The notes beneath the pieces are model-generated. The model was given only the letters and a program-made list of their open reading frames with translations. It did no database searches and had not been told where the DNA came from. From Euglena gracilis (lineage: Eukaryota; Euglenida; Euglenophyceae; Euglenales), in the NCBI GenBank assembly GCA_039621445.1, contig CP154954.1:11009229-11073228 (forward strand): a DNA stretch of 64,000 bases, written 5' to 3'. A program made the position numbers and the translations under genes. Shown piece after piece: positions 18,980 to 31,204 of this stretch (position 1 is the first letter of the stretch; each line of letters begins with the position of its first letter).

Positions 18980-21389
18980 CGTGCATAGTTGTGTCACATC
19001 CGTCTGAGATCCAAAACAGGTGGTCAATCATGAATTGTACGTCCAGGTCGTAACCCGGTTGTGAGCCTTCACTCTTTCCTTCGCCTTTCTTGCCTTTCTG
19101 TCCTTTTGCGGCTTCGCGCTCTTGTTCATTCCAACGGTATGCACCGTCTTTTCAGAATGATCGTGTTTTTCTCCACATTGTAACGGTTACACCAGCCATG
19201 TAATGTCCAGCGATGTCATCAGACGGTTTGTCTGGACGCATTTGGTGATACATTTTGTATAAAGATCGTTGTACGTTGAGCGGGATCGGCAGGTCATCGC
19301 TTTCCTGACGATCCCGTTGCGACTGCGGGCTTTGTGGGGCGTCGTCTAAACGACGACGTTGTGTGTCTGGCATTGGACGTGTTTGTGGTGGTGTATCAAA
19401 CTCCGGTCCACGCGGGCGTTTGCGCGCATCAACGTTGTAAGGTTTTGCTGGGGCCGTCAAATGTTGTAGAGCTTCCTTGTAGGTGGCGCGTTGTGCTGGC
19501 GACTCAAACCTGGGTTGACCCGAGAAAGGTTGTCCAGGTTCAACAGGTGGTTCTGTTTTTCCAGCCGAAGCCGGTTGTGAGAGTGTCGTAACAGGAGGTT
19601 CTCGAACAGGAATTGTAGATTGTGAGGGTGCTTTTGCACGTGCCGACTGCGCGGCTTGAGCAGGGGGTCCTGTTCTTTGTATAGGTACAGGTTTATTTGA
19701 ACCGGCTGCTGATGCGGCAGGCGGAGTAGATGTTGAACGTGCAGCCGAAACTGCTTGTACAGGCTTTGTTTGTGGTGCCGGAGTAGGTTGAGCTACTGGC
19801 GGCACAAGATTCGCCGCCGAAGCGAGTTGTTCCATTGGACCAGGTTGATGCGGCGGTGCATTCACACGCAAAACTTCGGGTAGTGCCCAGGTGGGTATAC
19901 CCAAAATCTTGGTGTTTGGACCAATTCCATCCATTATCACTCCCTTTACGTTGATTACTCCCAAATGGGATCCAAGTTCGTAAATTTTGGCGAGGGGAAG
20001 ATATTGTTCGCCTTTGGTTGTGTACGCGAAATCATCAGATTGTGGTACTCGTTCATAGTGTATGTTGTCCTCTACGGGACGCAGGGGGTTTTCTCCGACA
20101 ACCCGTATCGCTGTCGGTTCCGGCAGCGGTACGGAGGGGGTTGTCGGTGGTTTTGGTTGAGATTGTACAGATGGTTGAGTTTGTACGGGTTGTGGTGGTT
20201 GGGGTGCTTGAGGTGGTTCGTCTGTTTCCATGGTATACTCCGGCTCAGGTTCTGCCGTTGTATACTCGTCACAAGGCTCTTCGGCCATGTCGTCGGTGTA
20301 GTTTTCATCGTATGGCTCTTCGGCCTCCATAGCGTATTGTGATTGCATACCAGCCTCCCAGTTCCGGATAGGCGGCATGCGTGGGGGAGAGGAAAAACGT
20401 TGTTGTGGTATGTATATTGGTTCTTGCATTAGGACATCACCCATCTCACTTTCTGTGAGTTCAGGAGTATAGCGGCACATGTGTTCCACGTAAGCACCCA
20501 CTGGGTGCACTCCGCGGAGCACAGGCGGAACCAGGACTCCCAGATCCCGGAGAGTTACATTGTCTGGAAATCCGGACTCTCCGGGTTGAAAGAAGATTCT
20601 TGCTGCTATCGTACTCTGGGACCACATGTCCCAGGTGGCGACAGGTTTGTTGGCGATTGCAAGCAATTGTCGGCAGTACGAATCCCGCATCACTCGGATG
20701 AATGGATCCGGTCTGTCCTCTGCGCACATGCGCAGAGCGTTACGAATTGTATATGTTGAAGCTGTTGTCAGTTCACCCATGTACTTGGGGAACCGGGGCA
20801 ACACAGGACCAGCATAGTGTCTTTGGAGTTCTGGTTGTGTCGCATACTGCCCTTGTGGTAGTTGTGCGGCATAATGCCCTTGTGGTGGTTGTGCGGGGTA
20901 ATAACGACTGCGAAGTTGTTTAACCAATTGTCGTTGTTCATATTGGACATATTGTTGTTCTACCGCCGCAAAAGCAGCACGTTGGCTACTGCTACTGGCG
21001 AGATCGTATCTCCTTGGCGGCCGCGGTTGCGGTACCGCAAAATGTTCATAGGCACATTCCGTTTGCTGTGGAATCATTGTTTGACATTGTAAGCCACCAA
21101 GTGTAGTTTGTTCTGGAGCAACATGCGGAACCGCATGTTGAGTCACTGGGGGATTTGTCACTACGGCCCTTGCTGCCGGAGCAGCTTGTACCTGAGGGGC
21201 TACCACTACGGGCCTTCCTGCCGAAGCAGCTTGTACATGCCGAACGGGGACTTGCCCTCCACGAGGGAGTGCAAGTCCTCGTCCTCCCGAAGGAGGTTGT
21301 GGGTGAGGGCCTCCTCCCGTAGGAGGTTTTCCAGTGGGAAAATACGGTTGGGAGGATGGGGGACCAGGTCCCCTTCCTCCAGCATCCAT
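18980..21389 (-). pseudogene. E3 accessory ORF A, almost intact
   Basis: 745 codons from ATG (21389) to a TGA at 19154-19152. The same frame stays open after the TGA (DGAYRWNEQEREAAKG, then a Lys/Gly-rich run) and leads into ORF B. The N-terminus is Gly/Pro-rich (DAGGRGPGPPSSQPYFP), followed by Gln/Tyr-rich sequence. A conserved domain of about 140 residues follows: PKYMGELTTASTYTIRNALR, YCRQLLAIANKPVATW, LRDLGVLVPPVLRGVHPVG. Next comes a long Pro/Thr/Gln-rich region with acidic patches. The start is chosen because E4 and E5 begin with a similar Met-Gly/Pro-rich sequence, and because a splice-acceptor-like site lies 33 bases upstream. No similarity to envelope proteins: no signal peptide or membrane helix. 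Function unknown. Confidence 0.75.
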
Positions 21390-21422
21390 CTTGAGAAAAA
21401 GCAAATAGGCGCAAGTACTGAG

Positions 21423-21450
21423 CTGTGGGGAAACAGAGAAACAGGGCATT
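21423..21450 (-). promoter_or_regulatory. Splice-acceptor-like site upstream of E3 ORF A
   Basis: Minus-strand TTTCTCTGTTTCCCCACAG ends at 21423, between the end of pol (21693) and the ORF A ATG (21389). It has a long pyrimidine tract and a CAG. Comparable sites lie 91 and about 101 bases before the ORF A start in E4 and E5. Inferred role: splicing of a subgenomic mRNA for the accessory proteins. Confidence 0.55.
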
Positions 21451-21692
21451 GTATGGTAACATTGTACGCATGCGAGCAAGTGTGCACACACACACACACA
21501 AAAATTTTGTATGTTTGCACTAATTGTAAAATCAAAATTGTAGCTCCAAGTGTAAAAATGTATGGCTCAAGACCGTAGTCCTTTAGTGAAACGTCCTCCC
21601 CTGGGAACAAAAAGGTTTGGCATCCGCCCATTATACATTTTGTCGAAAGTCCATGCTATGGACAAATATTGGACATCTTTGTGCATCATCCA

Positions 21693-24600
21693 TTAGAAGG
21701 TATTTAAAGAAATGTCAATGACTTTTCGTTTGTTCCATAGTTTCCAGCCTTGTTGGATATAACCAACAAAACTAGTTGCAGGTTCCCAGGTGTCCTTTTC
21801 GGGACCATAACCTTTCCACCGCACCTTCCAGTAGTGGATACCGCTGTCTACTTTGTGGTCGAGGATTTTGTCAACGACAAAATCATCTGTCTCAGGCAGT
21901 TTTGACCGTGGCTTGAAGTATAGGCAGGGTATTGCTTTGCCGTTCGGTGGAGTCAGGTATGGTTTGAAGTCATCCATGTGTACATCCTCGACACCGTTCG
22001 GTAAAGCGACTTTGTAGCGCCAACTTGTACCCAACCGATCGAGGATCTCACATGGTCCGATCCAGAGGGGGTCCAACTTCGTGGTTTGCATGCGGGTTCT
22101 TCTGTTCCGAACCACACGCGGTCACCTGGGTTGTATATCGGTGATTTCTAATCTTATAAGAACTGTTTTTGTTTTTGTAAATGTTATAGCGACTACGTGC
22201 TTTTGCACATCCGTGCGCAAGGTTTCAACTTCAGAGAACAACGTTTCGCAACTCACGCTAGAACGAGCAGGTCGTTCTGACGGAAAGTTGCCAATGGCTG
22301 GGGGGTCTCGTCCGAAGAAGATTTTGTACGGTGAGTATTATTATATCAGACCCGGTAAAGTGTTGATATAAAATAAACACCAGGGTAATGTTTGTAGCCA
22401 GGCATTGTGCGATTCGGCCGTAAAAGTCGTAGCATGTTGACTACAGCTTTCACTGCCGCTTCAGCACGACCATTTCCTTTTGGTCGATAAACGATAGAAA
22501 AATGCTGCTCAATTCCAAGTAAACCGCAACGAGTTGTAAAAAATCGAGAAGAAATCAAATGGTCTTGATCACTCACGATTTCATTCGGTAAACCCACGAG
22601 TCAGATGCATCTTTCTAAAAACACTTGTGCCAAAACTTGTGCTGTCAACCCTGCTTTCTGGCATGGAATGGCTACGATGTAGCCACTCATACGACAGACG
22701 ACAACAAGAACGTAATCGTAAAAGTTTTCATCTGATCCTTTACAAGGTCAAGTCCCAGGAAATCCATGCAGACGGATGTAAAAATGTCATTTGGTACGGG
22801 GAAGAAGTCCAACGTACCAGGGGGGGGTACCTCTGCGCGGTTTCACAGCTTGACAAATTTGGCACCGTTGCGAATTTTGTAAACAGCGCTTGTACAAATT
22901 TTTTTCGGTCCGGGCTGTACAGTAACTGCGACCCACCAAAGAAAGAAGTTTGGGGGCCCCAGGGTGACCTTGGTTGTGATATGTGTGGTTGATTGTCATC
23001 AACCAAGTCACAGGGTATGCAGTACTTGTAACCAGTATCTTTCCTCAAAATCAAACGTAAAGGTGATAACGTATAATTCTCAGCCAATTCACCATTGCGC
23101 AATATTTGTACGACATCATTGTAAAAATCATCCTTGGAGTAATCCCATTCTCGAAGAAAGAGAGGGGATGGAGATTCTAATCGCGTAACTCGGCGGGGGG
23201 CCGGCATTCTGCCGCGTTTTCGTTTTCCCCGTACGGGGGCTATCGGCATCCGCCGCCAAATCCGCGAAACTGGAAAGTTGTCAAGCATGTTGTCAGCGGC
23301 GTCTGCGGGCCTTGCGTATTCGTCGGCTTCGCCACTTCCGTGGAACGTGGCATCACCCTCGTCAGGATTACCAGGGTAATGCCAGGGTGCACGGGAGAGT
23401 GTGTCCGCGACTTTTTGAGTATGACCTGGTGTGTAAACTACCACCAGGTTGAATTGACTCAAAAATACGTGCCAACGGCATCTTCGGCCAACTGAGGACA
23501 TGGCTTTGTTCAAGTGTTCGGTGTACCAGTGTTGGAGAGACTCATGGTCTGTCAACACTAGTATTTGTACGAGTGAACTGGCGACCCAACTTCGGAATTT
23601 TTGTAGGATAAGGACAATGGCATACGTCCCCTTTTTTTGTATGCTCCATTTGACTTGTCCTTTTACGCCTTCACCTTGTAGCTTTTTGCTGAGGAATGTT
23701 ACAGGGCGCAGTTCATTGGACGAGTTATGTTGACTCAAACACACCGCCGACGGCATAGTCACAGCCGTCGACCTCCAGTACATACTGTTTGTACGGGTCA
23801 GTAATGTCAAGTACAACGTTCTCCAACGTCAGTTGTTTAATTGTCGTTAGCGATTCTCGCATTGTATCATCCTATTGTATCTTTGTATTGTCAGGAGCGC
23901 CATTTTTGAGTTGTTGCGTCAGTGGTACCGCGATTTTCGTGAAATCCTTCATGTAAATCGTGTAATACTGCGCTAAACCCAAAAATCCTTTTAAATGGGT
24001 GATTGTCTTGATGTTTTCAGGTAGCCACTTCTTTATAGCTTCGAGTTTGCTTGGAGATGCTCTCCTTTGTCCGATGTTAAGAATGTGTCCACAAAATTTT
24101 ATCGTTTCGCGAAACAAATGCATTTTCGCACCTTTGACGAAAAGCAAATGTCTTTGAAACGTTGTCAGTACGGAACGTATATCGCGGGAGCGAATATCAA
24201 GGATATGACTATCCGAATTTGTCAGTGGAGGAGGTGTGCCTATCAGCACATCATCAATGTATACCATTTCAAACGGTAAGTCTCGTAACATGCATTGTAT
24301 CGTTCTTTGGAACACAGCTGGGCCCCATTGGTAACACCGTCCATTGGTAAACTCCGCGGGAGGTTACAAATGTGATGTATGTTTGTGAGTCAGCGTGTAA
24401 GTGCATCTGGTGAAAACCATTCTCTAAGTCAAAAATCGAATAGAGGTGGTTTTCCACTTGTTTTGTAATCAGGTCCTCGATAAGTGGTAACGGAAATGGA
24501 TCGTCCTTTGTCTGTGAGTTCAAGTATCGGTAATCCAGCACAAGTCTCCACTTCTTCTCTCCAGAAGCATCGGGAGGCTTGGGTACCACAAAAGCTTGTG

Positions 24601-25489
24601 AGGTCCACTCGCTTTTGGAGGGTATGATCCATTTTCGTTCAATCAGTTTTTCGATCATTGTAGGAAGAGCTTGTTCTCTGTCGCCTGAACAGCGAAAGAA
24701 TGTTCGGTGCATGGGCTGTGCACCTTCTTTGAGTTCGATTTTACAGACACCAAAAGGTCCGCGAATTGCAGGATCTATGTCATGGGCATAGATAGGATGT
24801 TCTAAAACATCACTGAAACCGTGATTGATCTTTGTACATAGTTCTTGTTATTTGGGATGTTGACCACCGCTTTCTATCACTGCGGACAGTTGGTATGGTT
24901 GGTCATTCTGAGCTTTATCCGGTAGGAATTTGTCAGTGTGGTCAACAGTTCCGAATGCATCAAAGAAACAAACACGAAAAACGATTTCTTTCAATGGTGG
25001 TAACATGACACCACAAAAATCTTCAAACAAGGGAGAGTCATTCGGTAAATCCCACCACTGAAAAGTGACATACGTCAGTTGTTGGAAACATTCCGCTTCG
25101 TGATTTATATGAATGAGTAGCACACCGCGTGCTTGATCCCGAAGGATCTTGTCAACAACAAGAGGTATAAGTTTTAGAGGTGGGTGTAGCCATAGGACCA
25201 CGTCACCCCAAAACTTATCAAACGCATTTGTATGGCTTGACCATTATTTGGGTAAACGAGAATGTGCTTTGGATGAGAACGCACCAATCACCAATTTTAG
25301 GTCCATCCACTTCGCGATTTGCGCGATTTTGGAAAACCAAGTTTCCAAAATGCGATATTGTCCAAAATTGAACGCATTCCAGATGCGGTTTGTGAAAACT
25401 GTCGCGGTTTCAGTCCTGTGGAGGGCTGAAACACAGTTTACCGAGCCACATCGGTAATGCGGTGTGTCCGAAGACACTTCATCAATCAC
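21693..25489 (-). pseudogene. pol: E3 pol: extra domain, RT, RNase H, integrase, chromodomain
   Basis: Ty3/gypsy polyprotein in several frames. From the N-terminus: a Cys block and helical segment (YRCGSVNCVSALH; RIWNAFNFGQYRILE); the extra domain (AFSSKAHSRLPK; VLWLHPPLKLIPLVVDKI). RT follows with RLVLDYRYLNSQTKDDPFPL, SIFDLENGFHQMHL and the catalytic YIDD (MVYIDDVLIGTPPP). RNase H shows VLTDHESLQHW and YTPGHTQKVADTLSRAP. The integrase HHCC region is frameshifted and the DDE core (22740-22100) is badly broken. The GPY/F-like segment ([13 protein letters not shown]) and a complete chromodomain ([31 protein letters not shown], 21896-21735) close the frame. Chromodomains direct integration to marked chromatin in this class. 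Dead by frameshifts and stops. Confidence 0.85.
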
Positions 25490-26094
25490 TGTACCAAGTG
25501 TAACAGGTGTGTTGTAAGAAGTACAATTATTGTTGGCACTCTGCCACTTGTATGCAGGGACATTGGAGGGGTTGGCATTCTGCCATTCGGGTTCAGGGAG
25601 GTTGGCTTTCTCGCGCGCGATTCTCGCGATTCAGAATAGGGACGCGAGTACGGGTTTGTCCAATTGTAGATGTACTTCAACACACAACGGGTAACAACCC
25701 GGTGTGTTGTGTTCTCGTTCAGTTCAGCTGTCAGGGTAAACTCGGTACCGGTTCCGGTACCAAGTGTACTCTGGTTGTTGTTTAATGCGATTAGTTTGAA
25801 AGGTTCAACAATACATCCACATTCGAAATCAGTTTGTGTGTAAATTCTCCGTCAATTTTCGCAATGGAAGGAAGTGTTGGTCTGGTAGTGCGTGTCTGTC
25901 ATGTGTAGTGTGTGTATGGGGTGTTGAAAGTTGTAGCTGCTGGGGGGTTTACAGGGGTGTCTTAAATCGACACACCTGGTGGAGAACGTAAAAGTTGTGC
26001 AGCTGGGCGGTTACTCGACACCGAAATTTATTCAGGCCTTTGGGCATTCACCTTGGAACCCAGTGAAAAGTGGGGGGCTAAGCTTCTGGCTTTC
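25490..26094 (-). pseudogene. E3 linker between protease and RT, with remnants of the Cys-rich module
   Basis: Low coding quality. A minus-strand frame near 25860-25790 reads FHCEN, a TGA, RRIYTQTDFECGCIVE. This matches FQCVHCRRISTESDFDCGC of E4, so one Cys codon of the zinc-like module has become a stop. The rest is non-open sequence that corresponds to the Pro/Ser-rich linker of E4 and E5. Confidence 0.6.
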
Positions 26095-26868
26095 CTACCG
26101 CATGGGAAACGGGCGGTAAAAGTGTAGTGGGTAGGGGGGCAGCTTTCTCTTTACCCCTAGGGTTGGAAACGGTGTTTTCGGTTGTAGAAAACGTTGTGGC
26201 CAGGCGGGGGGACATCTGGGAAGATGTCTTCGCCGAGAAATTCGGTGGTGTGCGTTGTGTGTGTGAAGTAGTGCGCAAACCGAGGGAGGGGCAGTCCACA
26301 ACAAGGCGGTTCTGACGCAAGAATGGAAAACCCAAATTACGTCAGACCCGCGGATACCCAATTCGTAACTCCAAGCACCCAGAAAATTTTGTATGTGTGG
26401 GGGCTGTGAGTGGTGCTTGCGGATGACGTGGAGGAGTATGTCCAAAAAGAATCCCAAGTCACCACGGCACATAGGGCTGTTGTCAGCAGTCATAATTTTG
26501 ATGGGGTACTTGGCTCTCACCAAGAGGGAGTTGGGAATTAATCCTGTTCGAAAGAGAAGGAGGATGTGACACCCTGCGTCGACCAAAAGTTTGCATTTCG
26601 TAGAAAAAGTTTGTGTTCGGATTTCCGCTTGGACCAAAAGTTCCATGAGGGGTACGCAAAGTGCAGGATCCGGTGTAAAATTGTTGTCTGTCCAACTATT
26701 CCAGGATGCCGTTCCTACTTTGCTCAGCATTCCTGGCAGAAATTTGGAGTGGGGGGTGGGGGACCCGAAAATTTTCCGGGTACTGACGAAAAAGGCAGAT
26801 GGGCAGGGAAAGTAAGGTTGATCAGGTCCTACTTCCGTCTGTTCGTCAGCCCAGAGGTCCGTTCCCAC
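26095..26868 (-). pseudogene. E3 aspartic protease region
   Basis: Retropepsin-like region with LVDAGCHILLLFRTGLIPNS where E4 and E5 have DTG, so the catalytic Thr is changed to Ala. Downstream TADNSPMCRGDLGFFLDI matches the other copies. The end of the domain, which in E5 reads GSDVILGYPFLRQHRLVVD, is frameshifted here after IRGSDVIW. The upstream part (GTREIFGSPTPHS-like) is shared by all copies and may be the gag-protease junction. It would process gag and pol in virus-like particles; this copy is inactive. Confidence 0.75.
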
Positions 26869-27244
26869 AGACCTCGGGCTCCCCTACTCCAAGTCCGATT
26901 CAGCACTTCGGCTGTCTCTCGTTTTCTTGTGTTAGTAGATAGCGCGCAATGCGCGGACCGCATTGCGGTCGTCCTCCAACGAGGATTCGGAGTTCTCATC
27001 CCCCTCCCTGCCCGAAGCCGGGGTTCCCTCCTCTAAAGAGAAGATTTTGAACCCGATTTTGTGTTTGTTGTTGTGTTTTGTATCATTGTGGTGACGTTGG
27101 TTCGGGCGGGGAGAGCGATAACGGTAACATTTTGGAGAAGTGGTGCTTGTGTGATCCACAAAGGGAACACTTTTGTCATTTTTGTGACTTTTTTCGGTTT
27201 TGTGATGGGCTTTCACCCCTTGGAGGTCTTGGTGAACGGAATCC

Positions 27245-30200
27245 CGTTCGAGAAACGGTTGTTGTAACCCAGTTTCCCGGTTGACGATCGCGAAGAAGAT
27301 GATTTTGTATCACGTTTGTAAGGGGGTCGGGGTGATCGACCACAAGGTGCGTGATCGCGTCCGCGGTGTCGGAACGGTGATCAGGACCTTTGTCGATAAC
27401 CCGAAGATTGTGATTGTCCCGTTTTGTGCAAGTATCCAGAGGAGCGCGAACTCCGCGAGGATTATGAACCATTTGGACTCTGATGCCGCTTTCGCGGATA
27501 AGGGTGGGGGCAGTCACGGGACGTATGCCCTGATGTGTTGCACAAAAAGCAAGTTTTGTCAGAAGATTGGTCAGATGAGCGCGGATAGCGCGTTTTTGTA
27601 TCTCCCCTTAGGGAGTTTGTATGTTTACGGTATCCCGGTGGGGATTTTGGAGAAGAACTCTTTTGTATGGCACTTACCGTACCGCTAGGGAGGCCAGCGG
27701 TAGGGTGGTGGGTGTAAGCCGATTGTATCTGTCCCAAAAGTTGCGAGAGTTTCATTTGTTTGGAAACTTTATTCCATCGTTGTTCAAGTGTGAGTTTGTT
27801 GTCCGCCAGTTCCTCGCGGTGGATGTCCTTGATAATTGTAGGAATGAAATGGAGGAGAACCGCATCGAATTGTTCTTTCATTTTGTTCAGTCAAAAGTTC
27901 ATCAATCTCAGAAGCCAATCTCAACCATTTGGAATACCAAAGGTCGATTGACTTCCATTTTCGGTCAGTTGGTGCGAATTGCCGCCAATTTTTCTCCGGC
28001 GTAATTCGCGAAATTAGGCTTGAACAGGTTGACGCATATTGGTGAACCAGTTCATCAAAAGTAATAAGTTTCCGGATCACAAGTTGTCGGGCGCGATATT
28101 TCCTTACCTTGGGAAGGCAATCAATGAATTCCATCTTGATTACCTCTGGGTTCCCGTCTTGGGTTGGACCCTTCAAATCCCAGTAGTATGTCCAGTCGCG
28201 CCAAAAGTGTTTCCAAGTTGTGGGATCTCCGTCCCATTGTGGCTTTATCTTGTTGGCAAGTGTAATTGTACCTCTGAAATCGCGTTGTGGACCGCGATTT
28301 CCATCGTAATTCTTATTGTAGGGTTGTTGTGATGGCATGCGCCCATGCGCATACAGGATACTCATGGTAGCACAGGTACCATGGGTATTTGGTACATCGC
28401 AGTTCCGTGAATTATATGGTTGTGTTTCGCGATTCCGTGATTCGGATTGTAAAGGGTCGCGATTCCGCGATTCGGGGTGTGGTAACATACCAGGGGGGTA
28501 GGAATCCCGTTGTTCACCCGCAAATCAGGGAACCGCGGTAAATCACGCGTTTCGCAATCACAATTCATGGCCATTCCCCGGGGTAGGGGTATACATACCG
28601 CGAATCAGTCCCGATTCGCTTCTTGTAAAACCGGAGGGTTTGCGGTTTTTGTGGTAAAAACCGGTTCCTCATCCGAAGATTCACCCTTAGGGGGGGAATC
28701 TTAAGTTGTGGTATAAACGAGCGATTGTAACCGCGATTGTAGGCATGTTAATGATCATGTGCATCCGTGGATGCTTGTACGTCATGCACATCGTAAAATG
28801 CTTGTAGGGGTGCGCATACTGCGCATTTGGAAGGATTGGCATCCAAAGAATCACGAATTTGATGCACAAAGTAGCGAATTGGATGTTAGGCACCCGAAGA
28901 TGCCTCGGTTTGTGCGCGAATAGTGCGTTGTGAGCTGGAAGTTGCATTTTGACCACCGAAAACACAGTTTTCAGGGCAAAGTGCGGGGGGTTGCAGGATT
29001 TTGCATGAATCTCATCCAAACGCAATGCAAAATCTTGGATAATTTGTTCCAATGAACCAACCACTTGGAAAAGGTCCGAAATTCGTTCAACATCACACCG
29101 CGAACGCTTAATACGTTTGCGGTATGAGGGTAACTCATCCAAAAGTGTTAGTTTGTCAACAATGGAGTGAAAATCCGCGGAAAGCTTTGGAACAGTGGTG
29201 TCCAGGAATTGGACCTGCTTAACCAAAGTTTCCATTGCGGTTGCAAGGGCGTATAACCGATTCTCGATTTGTGAGGTTTGGGCACCCAACGTGGGTTGGG
29301 GTACCCCTACCGCATTTTCAGTTTTTTTGTCAACCGTCATTGTAGAAAGTTGGTTCTCCAACACCGAAATTTGTTGTTTTAGTGTGACAACTTTTTGGGT
29401 GACCGAATTTTCGGTCCTCATCAAGGTTTCACAAAATTCTTGTGATTTTTCTTCATTTTTCGCAAATATTTGATCGTAAAATGTGCGAATATCAAGGGGT
29501 AGTTCGCCTTCGCGAACCGGTTGCCCATCCGAAGATGGTTGGAGTCCGGAGACGCTTGTAGAAAGTGCTTGTACACGTTTTTGTAAATGGGAAGTGGTGG
29601 ATTGTAGGGTTTTGTGTTGGGTATTCAAATCCGCAAGCGCGGTTTCAATGCCGGTGATATCCGGAATTGATCTCTGAATACCGTTGCACCGTTTGTGCAA
29701 ACCTGCAAACGCGGATTCGATTTTGTTCACGTCCGCTTGTAACTGATTGTGCAAATCGGTTACACTGGATCGTAATGCTCCCATACTGGGGTATTTGGTG
29801 GAAGGTTCCGCAAATCGGCGTTGTAAGTCCCCAATTGCAGTTTGTAGTCCCGAAACATCCGCAAAAGCAGTTTACAGGTCTGCAAACGGGATTTGGAGGT
29901 CCGCATTCGCGGTTTGGATTGTAGTTATGACCGTTTCTCGGTCTTGGAGTTCCGCATTCGCGGTTTGTAAGCTAAGGATCACCACATCGCGGGAGTGGAG
30001 TTCTGCCATAGCGGTTTGTAGCGCATTAGAAGCAGTTTCAAGTTTGTGTATGTCGTTTTGCCACTGTTCATGGGGGAAATCTTGCCGATGCACGATTTCC
30101 GCCACTTGAGTGTGCAATGTGGTCAAAGTGTTGGAAACTTCACCGCATTTGCAGGAAGTTTGTTCCAAACGAGCAATCCGCTCTTCCAGCTGTGGAGCAA

Positions 30201-31200
30201 AAGCCCTTTGTACATAGTTTTCGCGAATTTGAGTAAAATTTTGACGAAAACTCGCGTTTTCATCACCCAAACGCAAAATGCGTTCTTGGGATTGTTGTAC
30301 GACATTGGACAAAGTTGAAAAGTGCTCATATGAGACATATGAGCCAAGTTCTGCACTCGTAGGCGCTTTATCCCGTTGTTGTAACCGGGACGGCATTTCT
30401 TGCATTGTATAAGAAACATTTTCCAGTTGTGTAAACAGTTGTTGTAGATTCTGTTGTAAATGTGAAAATTTTGCGTTATTCCGCGATTCCGCGGTGCGGA
30501 GGGTCTCTTGTACTTGTTTGAAGTTTTGTACCAAGGTGTTGCGCAAAAATACGTCAAAACCTTGGTGGAGGTTCTGAAGGTCCATTGTAGTGGAGTTAAA
30601 GTTCTTTCGGAAAAAATGTCCAAATTCTTGGATATGTTGCCAAAGGACGTCCAGCTTGCCGAAAACGGCCTTGTGACTGTCTTCATCAAATTGTTGGACT
30701 TTTTTTTAGATTTTTAGCGCAATTTTGGACACATGCTTCGATGTGTCCTAATTGCTGTTGTAGTGGCTGGTTCTCCGGTAAATTTGCGACTACGCGCTCA
30801 ACGGTATTACTGGAGAACGAATCCCGGTCATCCTCGGGATCATTGTCCATAGGAACAATGTCACCGGCAGTGTCCGAGACCACCAACCACATTTCAGCGG
30901 ACCAAGGTAGTTCTGTTATTTCTCTCAATTGTGGAGGGGGTGGGCAAGTCCCGAGTGGGGCTAACCGGTGGTAGGGCTGGGGGGGGTTGGAAAAAAACAA
31001 GGTGTTTCCAACCCGTTCTCGTAAGGGGGGGGGGCCTCTATTGGCAATTGGGTGCCTAAAGGCACTAATTGCCAGTCTCGTTCGGGCATTCTGCCCACTT
31101 GTGAGTCAGACTCCGCAGAAGCGGAGGGGGTCCGTAGACCCACTGTAGGGTTGTGTTGTACCGCAAACGCGGCTGTTTTAACGGTGGGTCCGTAACCCCC
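27245..31200 (-). pseudogene. gag: E3 gag: long coiled coils, capsid-like block, CCHC knuckle
   Basis: About 1,250 codons in several frames. N-terminal part (31143-30686) has the family motif LETPCFFPTPPSP and an acidic block (DNDPEDDRDSFSS). Next come more than 500 residues of predicted coiled coil (LQQNLQQLFTQLENVSYTMQ; LQTANAELQDRETVITTIQ), including short Leu/Gln/Ala-rich tandem blocks. Then a Pro-rich linker, a capsid-like block (IKPQWDGDPTTWKHFWRDW; DELVHQYASTCSSLISRI) and one intact knuckle CFLCNTSGHTSRDC at about 27551-27510. A TAA right after NGS (27462) is also present in the fragment at 47957-49325, so it may be inherited in this subfamily; the RS-rich tail continues beyond it. The 5' LTR and PBS are missing because an inverted gag fragment abuts the start. 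Confidence 0.8.
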
Positions 31201-31204
31201 CCAC

